Assembly: GCA_024752435.1 (NCBI GenBank) | Contig: CP103037.1 | Span: forward strand, 806,001-870,000 | Source: Allantophomopsis cytisporea | Taxonomy: Eukaryota > Ascomycota > Leotiomycetes > Phacidiales > Phacidiaceae | Reading direction: 5' to 3' | Length of the DNA: 64,000 nt | Part shown: positions 1 through 11,766 of the stretch, piece by piece | Numbering within the stretch: position 1 is the stretch's first letter | Layout of the letters: each line of letters starts with the position of its first letter | Position numbers and translations under genes: made by a program | Notes under the pieces: model-generated | Seen by the model: the letters and a program-made list of their open reading frames with translations, nothing else | The model's database searches: none | Told to the model about the DNA's origin: nothing

Positions 1-785
1 ACTGGTAAAGTCTCCAAGGTCCCGTGGTACTTTTCCGTATCAACTCCTCCAAACAAGATGTTACCAGTGCTTGCATCCAGATCGTTCAACCACAAACTGT
101 AGGCATTCGACTGAATAAATCCTTGTTCCACCATTGTCGCGGGTAAATTCGAGTACTTCTTGCCAACCGCAGCTTCGTTAATCTCATAACCAATACCAAG
201 AATTCCTTCCGCTGATGAACTTGTATATCCAATACCAAATTGCTGACTTGTTATTGTGATGCCACCGAGGCTCACAGTGTCGTTGACGTAAGGACCCGCA
301 GCTCCAGATCCATCCACGTAGGAGATATTGAAGCCATCGTTGACATACACATATGTTGAGGAAGCCGATGCATTATATGTTCCTGTCGAGTCACACTCCA
401 AAGCTTCCCCCTCACACAATGATGAATTTGCAGCATTGACCCAAAGGTCACTGCTACCAGTGTCGATGTGTAATAATAATGGTTGTGCTGGTGTGCCAAT
501 CGATACATTTGCAAAATATAAAGTCTCCTGAAATATTGATTAGGTATAGGTCTTGCCTGTGTCCTGGCAAGATCAACATACCTCATTGTCTAAAGAGACA
601 GTAACGGGAGAGGTGGTTCGCCTCCGTAATGCATCTCTAGCAAGTGGATTGCCAGCATTCTTTCTTTCGATCGGAAATCCGATGACTTGTGGTGGTCCAT
701 TTGTTCGTCGATGTAATTGGATAGCATCACTGCATGTCGCCAATAATCCCGTGGCAGCGGCCAGAGTTATAAAAGATCTCATCAT
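1..785 (-). CDS. Secreted pepsin-like aspartic protease, 5' part (cut by window edge)
   Basis: Seen: the start codon is at 785 and is followed by a short hydrophobic signal peptide (about residues 1-21). A 68-codon first exon (785-582) ends at a GTATGT donor; the intron is 528-581 and exon 2 starts at 527 and stays open to position 1. Exon 2 carries the first catalytic motif DTGSSDLWV about 30 residues in, then the flap-region tyrosine (NISYVDGSG) and the ILGIGY block. The second catalytic Asp and the C-terminus, including any GPI signal, lie beyond the left edge. Known: this pattern is the A1 (pepsin) family; fungal members of the candidapepsin/OpsB/yapsin type are secreted or wall-anchored and cleave extracellular protein. 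Inference: a secreted or cell-surface protease. The signal peptide and catalytic motif make the family call firm; the exact subfamily is open. Confidence 0.9.
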
Positions 786-2030
786 AGAAAATTATAATCG
801 AATATGGTGGATGAGAATATAAGGCGATGGTGCTTGGCACATATAATTCTTTCCCTTTTCTCAATGTCCTCCTTCAATCATCCATCCCTACTCATGGATA
901 TACAAAACTAATATATTCCCCAGCAAAAGAAAGATGACGCGGTCGTAGCTGAGACTAGATCTCCAATTTTCGGCCCTAGAAGAACGTTCGTTGTCGATTA
1001 TGTCTCCCAAGAGGCTAGTGAGGCGACGCAGCGTTGAGGGGTGTGGCAATGACAATTGATGATGATATCGTGATATTTGAAATTTGGGTTATCGAGACAA
1101 AAAAAGCCAAGAAAAAATGTTAAAGTATTCCGAACATCCGAAAGAATCTAAGAGAAATAGAAAAACTGACTATGAGAAAGGACAAAAATAAATGAACATG
1201 GAAGGAATTCAATGGTGAGGTATTACTTGAAGGTACGCAGTCTTGAAGCCGGGGGAGTGAGAGAAAACAGTATTAAGTGCACGCTGTACACGCGTACAAC
1301 GATCTACCATAGAACACCAACGGGCCATTCGTAAGGCTCTCGTTTGACAGGCCTATGTTGAGAAGGGGGTGGGGAGCAGCCTTAACCGACATACTGCAGG
1401 AACCGTTTAACCCGAATTGTGGGCCAAATTCACCTCACAAAACAATCGACTCCGCTCAGCAAGATTGTTCATAGTGTAGCGAAGGACAATCACTAGAAAA
1501 ATAGAAAGCTCTGCGACACTGTAATCAGAACGAAATGAAGACTAAGTGTGAAGTGAAAGATATAAGACCGAATAGCCCGGATGCTGGTGAGATGATCTGA
1601 GAGATATCTCCTACCTTGACTCCGTACTGTAGTGCCGTCAATTTATTCTCCTGACGAACTGCAGAACACTTCTGTGCATGCATACCTCGTACTGTGCAGG
1701 CCTCTAAGTTCTGGATTCTGTTTGGGGGCGCAGGTAGACTGACATGGCTGCGCACCATTACGCGTTCAAGGCTCGTGCAAGGCTCGGGACGAATGACAAG
1801 CTCAAGAAAGTAAAAGGTACCCATTTGTCTGGTGCCACAGCTTGAATGTACAGGTTAAATCAAATGATGACAGCGCTTCGATTTTTATTCGTGGTCTTTT
1901 ACGCATACCTGTAGGCATCGTGAAGATGTTAGATGTTCTGCTGAAAAGACTCAGTTGGAATAAGCAAAACATTGTCTAGGGACTTTGCCTTGTTCACATA
2001 CACGGTACTATCCTGAGTCCCAGAACAAAA
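786..2030. other. Gene-free upstream stretch
   Basis: Only short, unconserved open frames occur here. It holds the promoter of the leftward protease gene and otherwise nothing I can recognise. Confidence 0.6.
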
Positions 2031-2033
2031 GCG

Positions 2034-2571
2034 CTATGTGAAGAACCATATCGAACCGTCCGCCGTTGCAGGGCTGTAGTTCAGTTGAAGTCGTGAAGGC
2101 ATGACCTCCATTGGGTTCAGGTTCAAAGCTGGCCTGTTCACCAAAGTGAAACGTTTCTGGCAGAGCAGGGTTCCATGTATGTTGTAATCCATTTTAGGAG
2201 TCGTCGTACTCGATGATTGGACCTGATACGTCTCCATGACTTAAGAGGTTTCGTATTGTGTGGAGTGATTCGTAGAGCACAAGAAACTCGACTGTTGTGA
2301 GTACGTATCCGATCGATAAGAACCATGGTAAATCCAACTCAACGCCCTCCATCATTGGCTTCTTGACGCGCATTGTATTGCGCATTCCTCGGAGCTGGAC
2401 TTTGGGAGGCTCCGACATCGAGGCTCTAGTAGTACGTATCACACCTTCTGTACTGCATGGACTTTGGACTCCGTACAGCGCGCATAAATCTTGAAGCATT
2501 CTTGCCGTTCGAATGTGCGTAAACTTCATGAAGACGTGCGGTGTCAGAAGGCGACTAAGATGAAGGGACAA
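2034..2571 (-). other. Possible small hypothetical or relic gene
   Basis: Two overlapping minus-strand open frames (about 125 codons ending near 2194, and 67 codons ending at 2034) could form a small spliced gene. I recognise no domain, and no clear splice pair joins them. The first frame has a mildly hydrophobic C-terminal half (LPWFLSIGYVLTTVEFLVL). It may be chance or the remains of a decayed gene. Confidence 0.2.
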
Positions 2572-3610
2572 TATCTTCCCGTCGTATATGCATGTGGGGA
2601 TGTTGCAGTTATTTTGATCAGCGGTTATAAGACGTTGTCTAGTTCAGAAATTGGATACGGGCGAGGAGTGCTCACTCACTATTGCTCGCGTTAACAAAGT
2701 GAAGATTACGAGTCGCGAGGAATGGTACGGAATAGGGAGTACGGTGACTGTAGGTACTTGACTCAATTTTCCAGTAGTGCTAATGAAATCATGACATTAA
2801 GCCTTAGGCCCAACAGCGGAGAGAAAGCCGGAGCCAGCAAGATTCCGCTGCAATCGATGCCTCAGGCATCATAGCTTCGGAGAATATATTATCCCATGCC
2901 GAAGGCAGTCGAGTCCAGGCATGGTTTTGATGTTAAGATTTGCAGATGATAAGTACAAGTAAGTACAAAGAACACCATCTACCTATGTAGGTACTGCTGT
3001 ACGGAAACGAAAACCTGATCATCGGTGCCGTAACATACGCATCACCTCAAATAAAAGCTCATCAGTGTCTCCAGCAAATCTAGACATCCCCTACAACAAG
3101 CATCCACTGAGACCAAGGCTAGAAGAAGTGCAATATAAGAAACAAATTCGAGTCTATCACTCAATCTCAAACGTGACATGATAATCTCTTAAGGCGAGAG
3201 CCACAATTCAAAAGGCGTGCACATACCAGCAATAAAGTGTCCATAATCCCCCAGACTCCGTATGAGATTCTCAACCTTCATTTCAGGATGAGATGCCCCC
3301 ATCTCCACCTCTTTGACTCTTCAATCATTGAAGATCGTCACGTAATCAGCACTTCCTCCCAACCCTCAGCTCCTCCGAAACAAATCGCACATGTAATTCC
3401 AACGAAGTGAAGTATACTGGGGAAGGGCAGACTAAGGTAGAACAAGGTATCTGTGCTTTTAGAGAAGAAGCCTACGAGAGTGGTGTAAGAACGCTTTGAA
3501 ATCAAAAGAGGTAGAATTCAATCTGGTCTATTTGGTATCTCTTCTAAAACAGATTATAGACAATAAAATTCCAAGTTTTTCTTGATTCTCATGTCAACCA
3601 TAATTGTGAT
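2572..3610. other. Gene-free stretch downstream of qutG
   Basis: No coding signal was recognised on either strand. Short AAGTAC direct repeats near 2950-2970 are the only visible structure. Confidence 0.55.
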
Positions 3611-4930
3611 CTAAGCACCAGGCCTCTCGTAGTTAATCCGCTCAACTCTCTTCCACACTTCTCTCACAACTCGCTCTTGAGCTTGTCTCCCAGTCTCGCC
3701 ATTGCCATCACCAGCAGGTCTGATATATGTCAGTGATAGTCTTCTTTAGGCCTTAGAATTACTCACCTGATTGCCAAATACAATCTACTACCCAACCTCA
3801 CTTCTTCTATAGGATCAGTTTCGATGTTTGCTGGCGGATTCGCAGTTGTGACCAGTCCTCCAGCCTCCTGGAGGATACAGATACCAGCGGCAACATCCCT
3901 ATACAAATCAGCATGCTTCTCTCTCACGAGATATCAGTCACCAACCATTCCCAGCATCCCCCCTCCCACCAGATATCAAACGCCCCCGTAGCAACATATG
4001 CTAGATCAAGAGTTGCACTGTTCCAAATCAATATCTGAAAAGCGAATCCTCAAGAACATTCAGACTCACCTGCCCAGACTCCTCACACCATGAACCATTC
4101 CTCCTTTACCACCACGCCCACCGATCTCCCCCGCCATATTAATAAAACTCTCCGTCTTCCTCCATAAATTGCCCTCGGTGGTATATCTCCTATCCTTGCC
4201 CCATTCACAACTGAAAGTGCAGCCCTTCGGCGCCTTCTCCGGCATTGGCGGTACTGGACTGCGAATGAAAGGTAATTGGGTGGATTTGTTGGTGTGAGTG
4301 TCAGTGATGTACGCTCCATCCCCCTTTAGAGCGTGGTAGCTCTTATTGAGCATGGGTGCAACGATGACGCCGATCGTGGGAATGGAGTTGTAGATAAATG
4401 CTATGGACACGCAGAACATTGGGAAGAGATGCGTGTAGTTTACCGTGCCTTCATATACTTCTTAGCTTTTGAGTATGCAAATGGGCCAAATCACTCACCG
4501 TCTAATGGGTCAACACACCATGTCGGCTCATCATCAATTAGGTAGTCTTTTTTGCCGCTGTCGCTGTATGTCTCCTCGCCGATGAACCTACATCTGTCAG
4601 CAACCAATACCTTGCAATTCCAACAAGGCTTAAGATACTAACTTGTGGCTTGGATATTTTTTCGCAATTGCATTCATGATGAAACTCTCAACATCTATAT
4701 AATCAGTACTCGAATATCTATCCATTCGGTTGCGCAAAAATACCTTTATCAGTTTTCGTAACAATATCCACCGAGTTCATCTTCTCGACCTGCTCATCTC
4801 TTTCCCCACCACCCATTCTCTGTTCCATACCCTCAATCAGTATCTCGCCCGCCCTCTGGCCTAAGCCCTTCGCAAACTCATAAATCTCCTTCAGTTCCGC
4901 CTGAGTTATTGCCGTCGTTAACTTAGCCAT
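3611..4930 (-). CDS. qutG: QutG-like inositol-monophosphatase family protein
   Basis: Seen: a multi-exon gene that starts at 4930 and stops at 3611-3613. Exon 1 (4930-4744) ends VTKTDK and splices to DVESFIMNAIAKKYPSHK, then to FIGEET, then to the metal-binding block WCVDPLDG joined to TVNFTH, and a late WEGGCWEWDVAAG block where the second metal-binding Asp lies. At least five short GT-AG introns split it, one inside WEWD. These are the standard IMPase motifs (GEE, DPxDGTxNF, WDxAAG), so the active site looks complete. Known: QutG of Aspergillus nidulans (qa-x in Neurospora) is an IMPase-fold protein of the quinate cluster whose precise reaction is unsettled. Context: it is divergent from the qutE dehydroquinase gene, as expected for a quinate cluster. 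An alternative is a generic inositol-1-phosphatase; the neighbour favours QutG. Confidence 0.88.
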
Positions 4931-5616
4931 GATTTCAATCGTATTTGTTTGCGAAGAGAGAACTTGAGGAAAGAAGAGCTACTCAGCAGAGTAGCAGCTT
5001 TCTAAAGCTCTCCATGTCACAATGCCCCTCGAATGCGCTTGGCTTCGGCTTCCAGTAGTGCTGATGCCGTTGTGCGGAATTGGATGCGGTTATTGACTAG
5101 ATTGGTAAGGGTGCCGAGAGGTACCTTATCATTCGGCACAGCAGTGGATTATCTGTGGGGGATTCCATCATTTTGTCTCCATCAATATCCTCAATCACGG
5201 CAAATAATTGCCACCAGATCACCAATATCATCAACGCTGCAGCTCTCTTCTCAGGTGCATATGTCTTCGTGCGACCCTTTCATATTTGAGCTACGGAGAT
5301 AACCCAGTATAAGATCAATGTACCGGAGTTGAGTGTTAACATCCATGTGTACTTCGCAGGTGCACAAAAATATGCGGATATATGTTTAGCCGCACATAGC
5401 TACTGCGGAACCTGGGAAGGTTTCCCGGGGCAAAGTCGGGAATCTGGAGAGGAGAAAACCGGGGTATGGAGACTCCGTGGGGTAAGCTATGACAGCTCTC
5501 CAACATTGAGAGCTTGGCCTACAGTCCATATTAACAAAGAGGATTCCTCAGTTCTCAAAAGAGAAAAGAACATTTCCGAATATCCGCAGCTAAATTCTTT
5601 GTCTGATCTACTCAAT
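4931..5616. promoter_or_regulatory. Divergent qutG/qutE intergenic promoter with CGG/CCG triplets and a dyad
   Basis: This interval lies between the divergent starts of qutG (4930) and qutE (5617). Seen: TGCGG at 5373-5377, CCGCA at 5390-5394 and TGCGG at 5404-5408, giving inverted and everted CGG triplets, and a GC-rich near-palindrome at 5411-5430 (CCTGGGAA, GGT, TTCCCGGG). Known: quinate genes are switched on by Zn2Cys6 activators (QutA/QA-1F), and proteins of that class bind CGG-type triplets; the published qa site GGRTAARYRYTTATCC was not found by eye. Inference: these triplets may be activator sites. The reading frame of qutE is also open upstream to 5329. Confidence 0.4.
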
Positions 5617-6054
5617 ATGTCGAAAACAATCCTCTTGATCAATGGTCCTAACCTCAATCTGCTCGGCACACGCGAGCCCCACATCTACGGCTCTACAACT
5701 CTTCAAGATGTTGAGAATTTGATGCACAGTCACGCCTCTACCATATCTCCTGCTCCAATAGTCCAGACTTTCCAGTCCAACCATGAGGGTTTCATAATCG
5801 ACCGCATCCACGAGGCGAGAGGAAAGGTTGATGCCATCATCATTAACCCAGGAGGCTTAACGCACACGAGTGTAGCTTTGAGAGATGCACTGGCTGGTGT
5901 GGCTATTCCGTTCGTTGAGGTGCATGTCTCCAATGTACACGCAAGAGAAGAGTTTAGACACAAGAGCTTTTTAAGTGATAAGGCTGTCGCGGTCATTTGT
6001 GGTCTAGGTGTTCCGGGGTATGTGGCTGCTTTGGATTTTTTGGCGAAAAGATGA
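5617..6054 (+). CDS. qutE: Type II 3-dehydroquinate dehydratase (catabolic dehydroquinase)
   Basis: Seen: an intronless 145-residue protein starting at 5617 with MSKTILLINGPNLNLLGTREP, the N-terminal signature of type II dehydroquinases. It contains the catalytic Tyr region (EPHIYG), FQSNHEG, IIINPGGLTH, and the EVHVSN and HKSFLS loops. The same frame is open back to 5329, but the family starts at the MSKTILLINGPN position and is about 150 residues long, so 5617 is preferred. Known: it dehydrates 3-dehydroquinate to 3-dehydroshikimate; the fungal type II enzyme serves quinate breakdown while the biosynthetic step is in the AROM pentafunctional protein. Context: divergent with qutG. The rest of a qut/qa cluster (quinate dehydrogenase, dehydroshikimate dehydratase, permease, QutA/QutR) is not in this window. 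Confidence 0.95.
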   Translation: MSKTILLINGPNLNLLGTREPHIYGSTTLQDVENLMHSHASTISPAPIVQTFQSNHEGFIIDRIHEARGKVDAIIINPGGLTHTSVALRDALAGVAIPFVEVHVSNVHAREEFRHKSFLSDKAVAVICGLGVPGYVAALDFLAKR

Positions 6055-6537
6055 AGTTGAGAAAGGAAAATGAGATATGCAGTGGACGACAAAACCGTAT
6101 TTTGTGAAACGGTATAGAAGTCCAGGTACGGAAGGGTGTGTAGATTGATAAGTAGAGTAGCTGGAAAGTTTTAGACCGCAGTGAGGTCTTGCTACCAATT
6201 TATGTTAATATGCATGAAGATTGTCTGTCCAACATTTTTCTCATAGCCAGTTATATGCTGTCACCCCTATGAAGTGTGTAAAGTAACAATTCAACCAAAT
6301 GATCCTTTGCTGCCCAGAAGATATTGCCTGCAACATATATGCTCGATGTGAATAGATATCGTGATAAGCATTTAACCATTAGGTTAGATTGAGAATATAT
6401 ACGCATGTAAAAATTGCTGTTCGCATCAATGATCATGAGTTTTTAAGAGATGAAAATAAAAGTAAAGAAAAAGACAATGATAGGAATCATTAAGACACGC
6501 CATAGGATATTACTGTACGAAAACTTAAGAATCATCC
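6055..6537. other. Convergent intergenic stretch
   Basis: AT-rich DNA between the ends of qutE and the STAND gene. No gene was seen; it presumably holds both 3' ends. Confidence 0.6.
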
Positions 6538-9500
6538 TCAAGTCGCAGTCTCCCTTATCTTCTCTGCCCATAACTCCTCTCTCCTTTCCTTACACATTTC
6601 AATACCAGGGCTCCTAGTTCCCTCTTCAATAGGGCTCTTCTGAATAACCTCATCGAAAAGCCTAACAGCCTCGTCATATTTGCCCTGCTGTACCAACGTC
6701 ATCGACAATGCTTCCATCCTGAACATCGTATCGTCGTCATCAATCCCCCTCTCCTTATATAACATTTCAAAGACATGCTTCCCATACTCCTCCGCTTGCA
6801 CATACTTCCCCTGATTCCTCAAAGTGGCTGCTACGTTTCCCATGTTCTCCAAGATTTCTGGATGCGTGTTCTGGAGCTTGTGGATGTCACGATGGCCTTT
6901 AAGCGCGTGGCGGTAGAATGTCTCTGACTCACTGAACTTGGACATGTCGAAGAGTGTTGCACCAAGATCACGGGCTATCTGCAGAGTAAACAGGTGGTAT
7001 GGCCCGACTGTGTCTGAAAATTCTGCGAATGCCTGCCGGCCTAGACTTGCCGCCTCGGGGAGTTTCCCTCTGGCTTTCAAGGCCACGGCTAATGCATTTC
7101 TAGCAAGAATTGTTTCATAATGTTTCATTCCGAACAGATCCTCTCTCTTCTTCAGGATAGCTCGTCGTAGGTCTTCCGCTTCATCGCATCTCTCAAGGCT
7201 CAGAAGAGCTTCAGCCAGATTTTCCTCAATCTCAATCTTCAGCTCTGCTTGGTCTTCCAGATTATCGATGTTTGCTTGATGGTGATGCACTGCTTCATCG
7301 AATTTCCCTAGACTGTAGAGCGCTACTGCTAAGGAATCTCTGCTTCGTATAGTCTCGTAATGCGTGGGACCATATGCGCTGTGATGTGCAGAGTAAGTAT
7401 GCTCGAAATGCTCCTTTGCTTTCTCATAATCTCCCATTTCCTTGTACAGTGCACCCATACAGTTAATAACTTCAACATAGTTTAAGTGCTCTGTACCGAC
7501 CGAGTCTTTGAAACCTTCAAGAGCGGATCTCAGGTACTTCTCCGAATCATCGAAGTTCCCCTGTCGACAGAGATGCAGACCGAGGTCCTTGTACAATGCA
7601 AGGGTTTTCGGATCAGACGAGCCTTCGATCTCCTCAAATATTGCAACAGCTTCTTTTAACCGGGTACATGATTGTTCGTATCTCCCCTGAGTACCTTCGT
7701 AGTTCCCAACTTTACATAGTAGAATCGATCTTTGTCCTAGGCATTTCTCAACGGATTTAGTTGTCTCGAATATCTCCAAGGTATGGGAATGAAGCGTTTG
7801 GCATGTGCTCCAATGTTTTCTTTCACAGTCGGGATACTGTTTGACTAGTAAGTCAAGAGCTTGACTTCGGTACTTTTCAAGAGATCCAGCATCGTTAAGA
7901 TATTTCCTTATTGAGAGGCGAACTAGCCGATGTAGCTGTACAGTAAGCAATGAACCAGACCTTGCAGGCCGGATTAGAGAAAACGCTTGAAGAATGGCTG
8001 TCGCATCCATGAATTCCTTCTTCGATTCTTTGGTGTTCTTAAGGAGGTCTTTCGGAAAAGGCCCTGGTCCCATTACTGCCAACATATTGAGGATAGAAAC
8101 AGCTCTTTCGCTTCGTCTGAACACTTCATCAAAGGATAACCTCCAAGTAATCATGACCGAGTTGCCTAGCCTAGAGTCTCTATTGTATGTTACTCCCTCG
8201 TGGCTGAGGAGATCTTCCTGAGAACTGGCACTTTCTCTGAAAATCTCGAGGTAGTCTGATATCTCCAGGGATTGCTCACGAATGTATGCACCTGCTTGAA
8301 CGATGGCTAGAGGAAGATAATCCAGTTCACTGAGAAGCACTGGGATATCTTTGTTCGCGCTATCAAATGTATCAGGATCCAGACAGCTCTCCAAAAGACT
8401 TTTGGCCTCTAGTAGTGTCATGCTTGGGATCGAAATTAATCCTCCTGGCCTGGTAATTAAACTTCCCACTGTCTTATCCCTCGTTGTAAAGATGGTAAAA
8501 CCATCCAAGCTATGCGGCAGGTGTCCGAGGAGACTAGCTTTGAGTTTTGTCATACTCGTTTTCGAGAATACATCAAGAGTATCGGCATTGTCCAAGACCA
8601 CTAACCAGGGCCTATGACTTTCTTCCCTCAACCAATCGAAAACAACTTTACTGGCACCAACTTCTGGGTCATTAGATAAAGGCAAGTCTAAAATTCGGAC
8701 GATGTCCTGATATCCCTGATCAATACTCTCTAAAGAGTTTGCCGTCATCCAGAAGATATTGCCCGTAGGATTTTCTGACTTAAAGCGATGACAGTATTCA
8801 AGAGCGATCTGTGATTTTCTAAAAGTTGTCAACTGCAGTCCAATATAACTTGAATATATTCACACTGGAAGCCCTACCCGATACCTCCAAGACCGCAAAG
8901 GGCCACAGATTTCTGCTTTTGTACCTTGAACTTTTTCTCAATCTCATCGAAAATACTCTCCCTGCCAACAAAATTCTCATCGCGCTCATATGGTAGTAGG
9001 TAGCATGACTGATTGACTGCTGTTTCAGTGGAAGAGACGGCCGAAGTTCTTCTGTGAGTTATCTGACCCGATGAGAAGTATTCGCCCACACCTTGCAGGA
9101 CGTCACTGAAGCCATCTAAAATTTCATATCCGACAGCTTGGAAATACTGGCCCAAAGTGGTCATACTCTGACTGATTTTGGCAGTCAAATGTTTGATATT
9201 ATTATGCTCCTCTTTCAAAAACACCGATATGATCTTCCTAACACTTCTCGCCCCTGTCTTTCCTACGGTGTCTGGGTGCAATTTTTCTAGCTTTCCCCGA
9301 AGCTGTGTAATTGCTCTCTCCACATCGTCAAGTTGCGTTTGAAGAATATGAACATCATATTTCTCCACGTGACGTGTCTCAATGGAAGCCTTGTACTTTC
9401 GGATGATACTCTCGGCTGTCTCGATCTGATGTGCTGTTTCTTCAATTGTCTGTGATAGCTCCCTGTATTCTTTGATATCAGCGCAAAAGCGTCGAGCTCC

Positions 9501-9611
9501 TTCGATGGTCTGTAAAACATTGCCAAAAGCGCCCAAAACTGCCACAAACTCAGCCATTTGGACAGTCTCAAAAAATGTGGTGGTTGGCTGTATGTAATCA
9601 CTGACCCCCAA
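6538..9611 (-). CDS. NB-ARC-type STAND NTPase with C-terminal TPRs (NLR-like)
   Basis: Seen: two exons, 9611-8878 and 8818-6538, joined across a 59-nt intron (8819-8877) that splits the Walker A loop. Splicing GG|A restores GLGGIGKSQIALEY, about 1004 residues in all. Residues 19-160 are a helical N-terminal domain (AEFVAVLGAFGNV...), reminiscent of SesA/HeLo-type heads. The NB-ARC part has Walker B-like WLVVLDNAD, a TTRD sensor motif and LPLAIVQAGAYI (GLPL-like). The C-terminal half holds roughly eight TPRs, including NYEGTQGRYEQS, GNFDDSEKYLRSALEG and GKYVQAEEYGK. An alternative start is Met-19 at 9557, just before the head domain. Known: NB-ARC/TPR STAND proteins are ligand-gated signal switches; in fungi some act in allorecognition or defence. 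Inference: an intracellular sensor with unknown ligand. Confidence 0.88.
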
Positions 9612-10296
9612 ATCAGGAACCGATCTGGCTGGAAGATGAGTGGACAGTAGCTTGACTAGACGTGATAGCCCCCAAATATGATAGTCCAGAAATCTGGGGC
9701 AAGGCTAGATTAACGTATTGGCAGAATACGAGGATGCGGGGGTGATTCTAAATGAGAAGAGGTTATGGCTCTTCTTCAGCCTTTGGGAGAGGCCATAGTA
9801 TGGATAGAATGGCTGACCAATTGTCTAGTATCAATCACTCATACATTTCCAATCGGAAGTATGAATTAACCCTCGGGATAAGATACTGTGCCACCGGACA
9901 AAGATACTAATGATACGATATTTTCATGTTTCTCTATCGACCACAAGGCTTTCTGGGGGCAAAAAAAGGCCAAAGAGCATGCAGGTCACAGGCATGTCGG
10001 CGTTAGCGTAGTGATATCATTGGTTGATGGGGAGATCATGCCTTCAGCTGGGACGGCTGAGCCAGCTTAACATGCTGACATTCACGGTTGCGCGCCCTTC
10101 ATGAATCCAGCCTTGTGCGCAAAACTTGGTAAAAACAATCTCTTCAAATTATCTCCAAGATTATTTATTGCTGTAGGTACGGCTATTCAGTCAAAGCGGT
10201 AACCATGAATCTCATTTAAAGTCTACTCCTTTCCTAAAAATTTCAATTGTTCAAAAAAGTTAGCTCAAGATAATCCCCTTGATATCTATTTTCAGT
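9612..10296. other. Divergent promoter region of STAND gene and aspartic protease
   Basis: No gene was seen. It separates the leftward STAND gene start (9611) from the rightward protease start (10297), so it should contain both promoters. Confidence 0.5.
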
Positions 10297-11766
10297 ATGC
10301 CTACAGTAGGCTATACTACTTCAACAAAGCATGGCGGTGGAAGATCCAAGCTTTTGAGAGCTGGGGGTATGTAGCTGTGATCAATGTTGTCTTACAGATG
10401 CTGATTCCTGCACAGATTTCACACCCACGACATACAAAGGAGCATATCAAGAACATACTGGACTAAAGCAGGTTGCTCATGAGCGTCGAGTAAAGAAGGC
10501 AAAAGCACGGGCGGCACGCAATTGGCCTAAGCAAAGAACCGACAGTCTGACGTATGAAGGCTTTGAAGATGATGAGAAGCCTGACGAACCATTCTCGACT
10601 ACCATATATGTAGGGGAACATAAACAGAAGTTCAAACTTGAAATAGATACGGGTTCCTCGGAGCTTTGGGTTAGTTGATCAATTCTAGGGTTGCAGAGAT
10701 GTGTCGAACTAACACAAACAGATCTTACCAACTGCCGATGGCAAAGACAATGGTCAGCTTCGTCACGAGAGATTTGACCGCACAAGCAGCACTTCGTGCA
10801 AGAATATTGTCAAGAGCGGGAACTGGGAAGAGAGTTTCATTGACGGCGGGTTCGCCAGCGGAATAGCTGTTCTTGACGATGTGAGAATTGACGGCATAAA
10901 AATTGAGCAACAGGCTATCGGACTTGCAGACCACGTCGACGCTGATTTCTTGCGTGGCACAAATGATGGTATCCTTGGATTAGGTTGGCAAGCAGCCTCA
11001 GCCATCAAACCGGATGCTCTTCTGGATATCCACGAAGCCGGAACCAGGACATTTGTGGAGAATTTTGGATCGGGCATGTTTATGACCAAGCGTGAGGTCG
11101 ATGAGGAGAGCGGTGAAGTGAAAGATACCTTTCATATTCTGAAAAACGTTGATGCCATGGACAAATTCCCTGATGTCTCTTTTACTAAGATCGACAAGTC
11201 TGACGGTTTGTGGAAGGTCAAATCTGAAGGCATTATCGTTAATGGTTTCAACATTCCAAGGCCACAAAACTCCGCAGTCATTGATACCGGTTCAAGTTTC
11301 ATTCATCTTGAGGAAAACTTGTGTCTGACTATATATGCTAATATCGAAGGAGCCCGGTTTGATCTTGAGTCGCATAATTGGATTCTGCCATCGAGCTCAG
11401 CGGCTAAACTCCCTGAGATAAAGATTGCTGTAAGTAGCTACCTTTGACTGCTTAGACATATACTAATATGTAAAGATCGGGGACAAACATGTTTTGCTTA
11501 ACAGAGATGATCTTCTATACGATAATTTTGATACCGAGGGATATGTTCGTGGTGCAATTCAGCCTAGAGGGAGTATTGAGTATGATATCCTTGGCGATGC
11601 CTTCTTGAATTCTGTCGATGCTGTAAGCAACCCTCAAGTAGGGAATGAATTTTGCATACTGACTGTTCGGCAGATTTTTGATGTTACCAGGGAACAATTC
11701 GGGGTTGTGCCACGTAACAATAAGAGGTCCAATGGTATCAGCAATGGACATGTTAAGGCGAAGTAA
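10297..11766 (+). CDS. Pepsin-like aspartic protease lacking a signal peptide
   Basis: Seen: ATG at 10297, exon 1 to 10366, then a GTATGT intron, a basic prosegment-like stretch (RRVKKAKARAARN), and the first active-site motif EIDTGSSELW, where a GTTAGT intron falls directly after ELW. The next exon carries LRGTNDGILGLGW and the second active-site motif AVIDTGSSFIHL. After one more intron near 11429-11476 the protein ends at 11764-11766 with EYDILGDAFLNSV, the normal pepsin C-lobe block. Both catalytic Asp residues are present. No hydrophobic N-terminal signal is visible from this start, unlike the protease at the left edge. Known: A1-family aspartic protease. Inference: it may act inside the cell, or a signal-bearing upstream exon was missed; the latter should be checked before claiming a cytosolic enzyme. 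Confidence 0.82.

Noticed and set aside
5329..5616. N-terminal extension of QutE in the same open frame
   Set aside because: Type II dehydroquinases start at the MSKTILLINGPN position; the upstream 96 codons have no family similarity and overlap the promoter.
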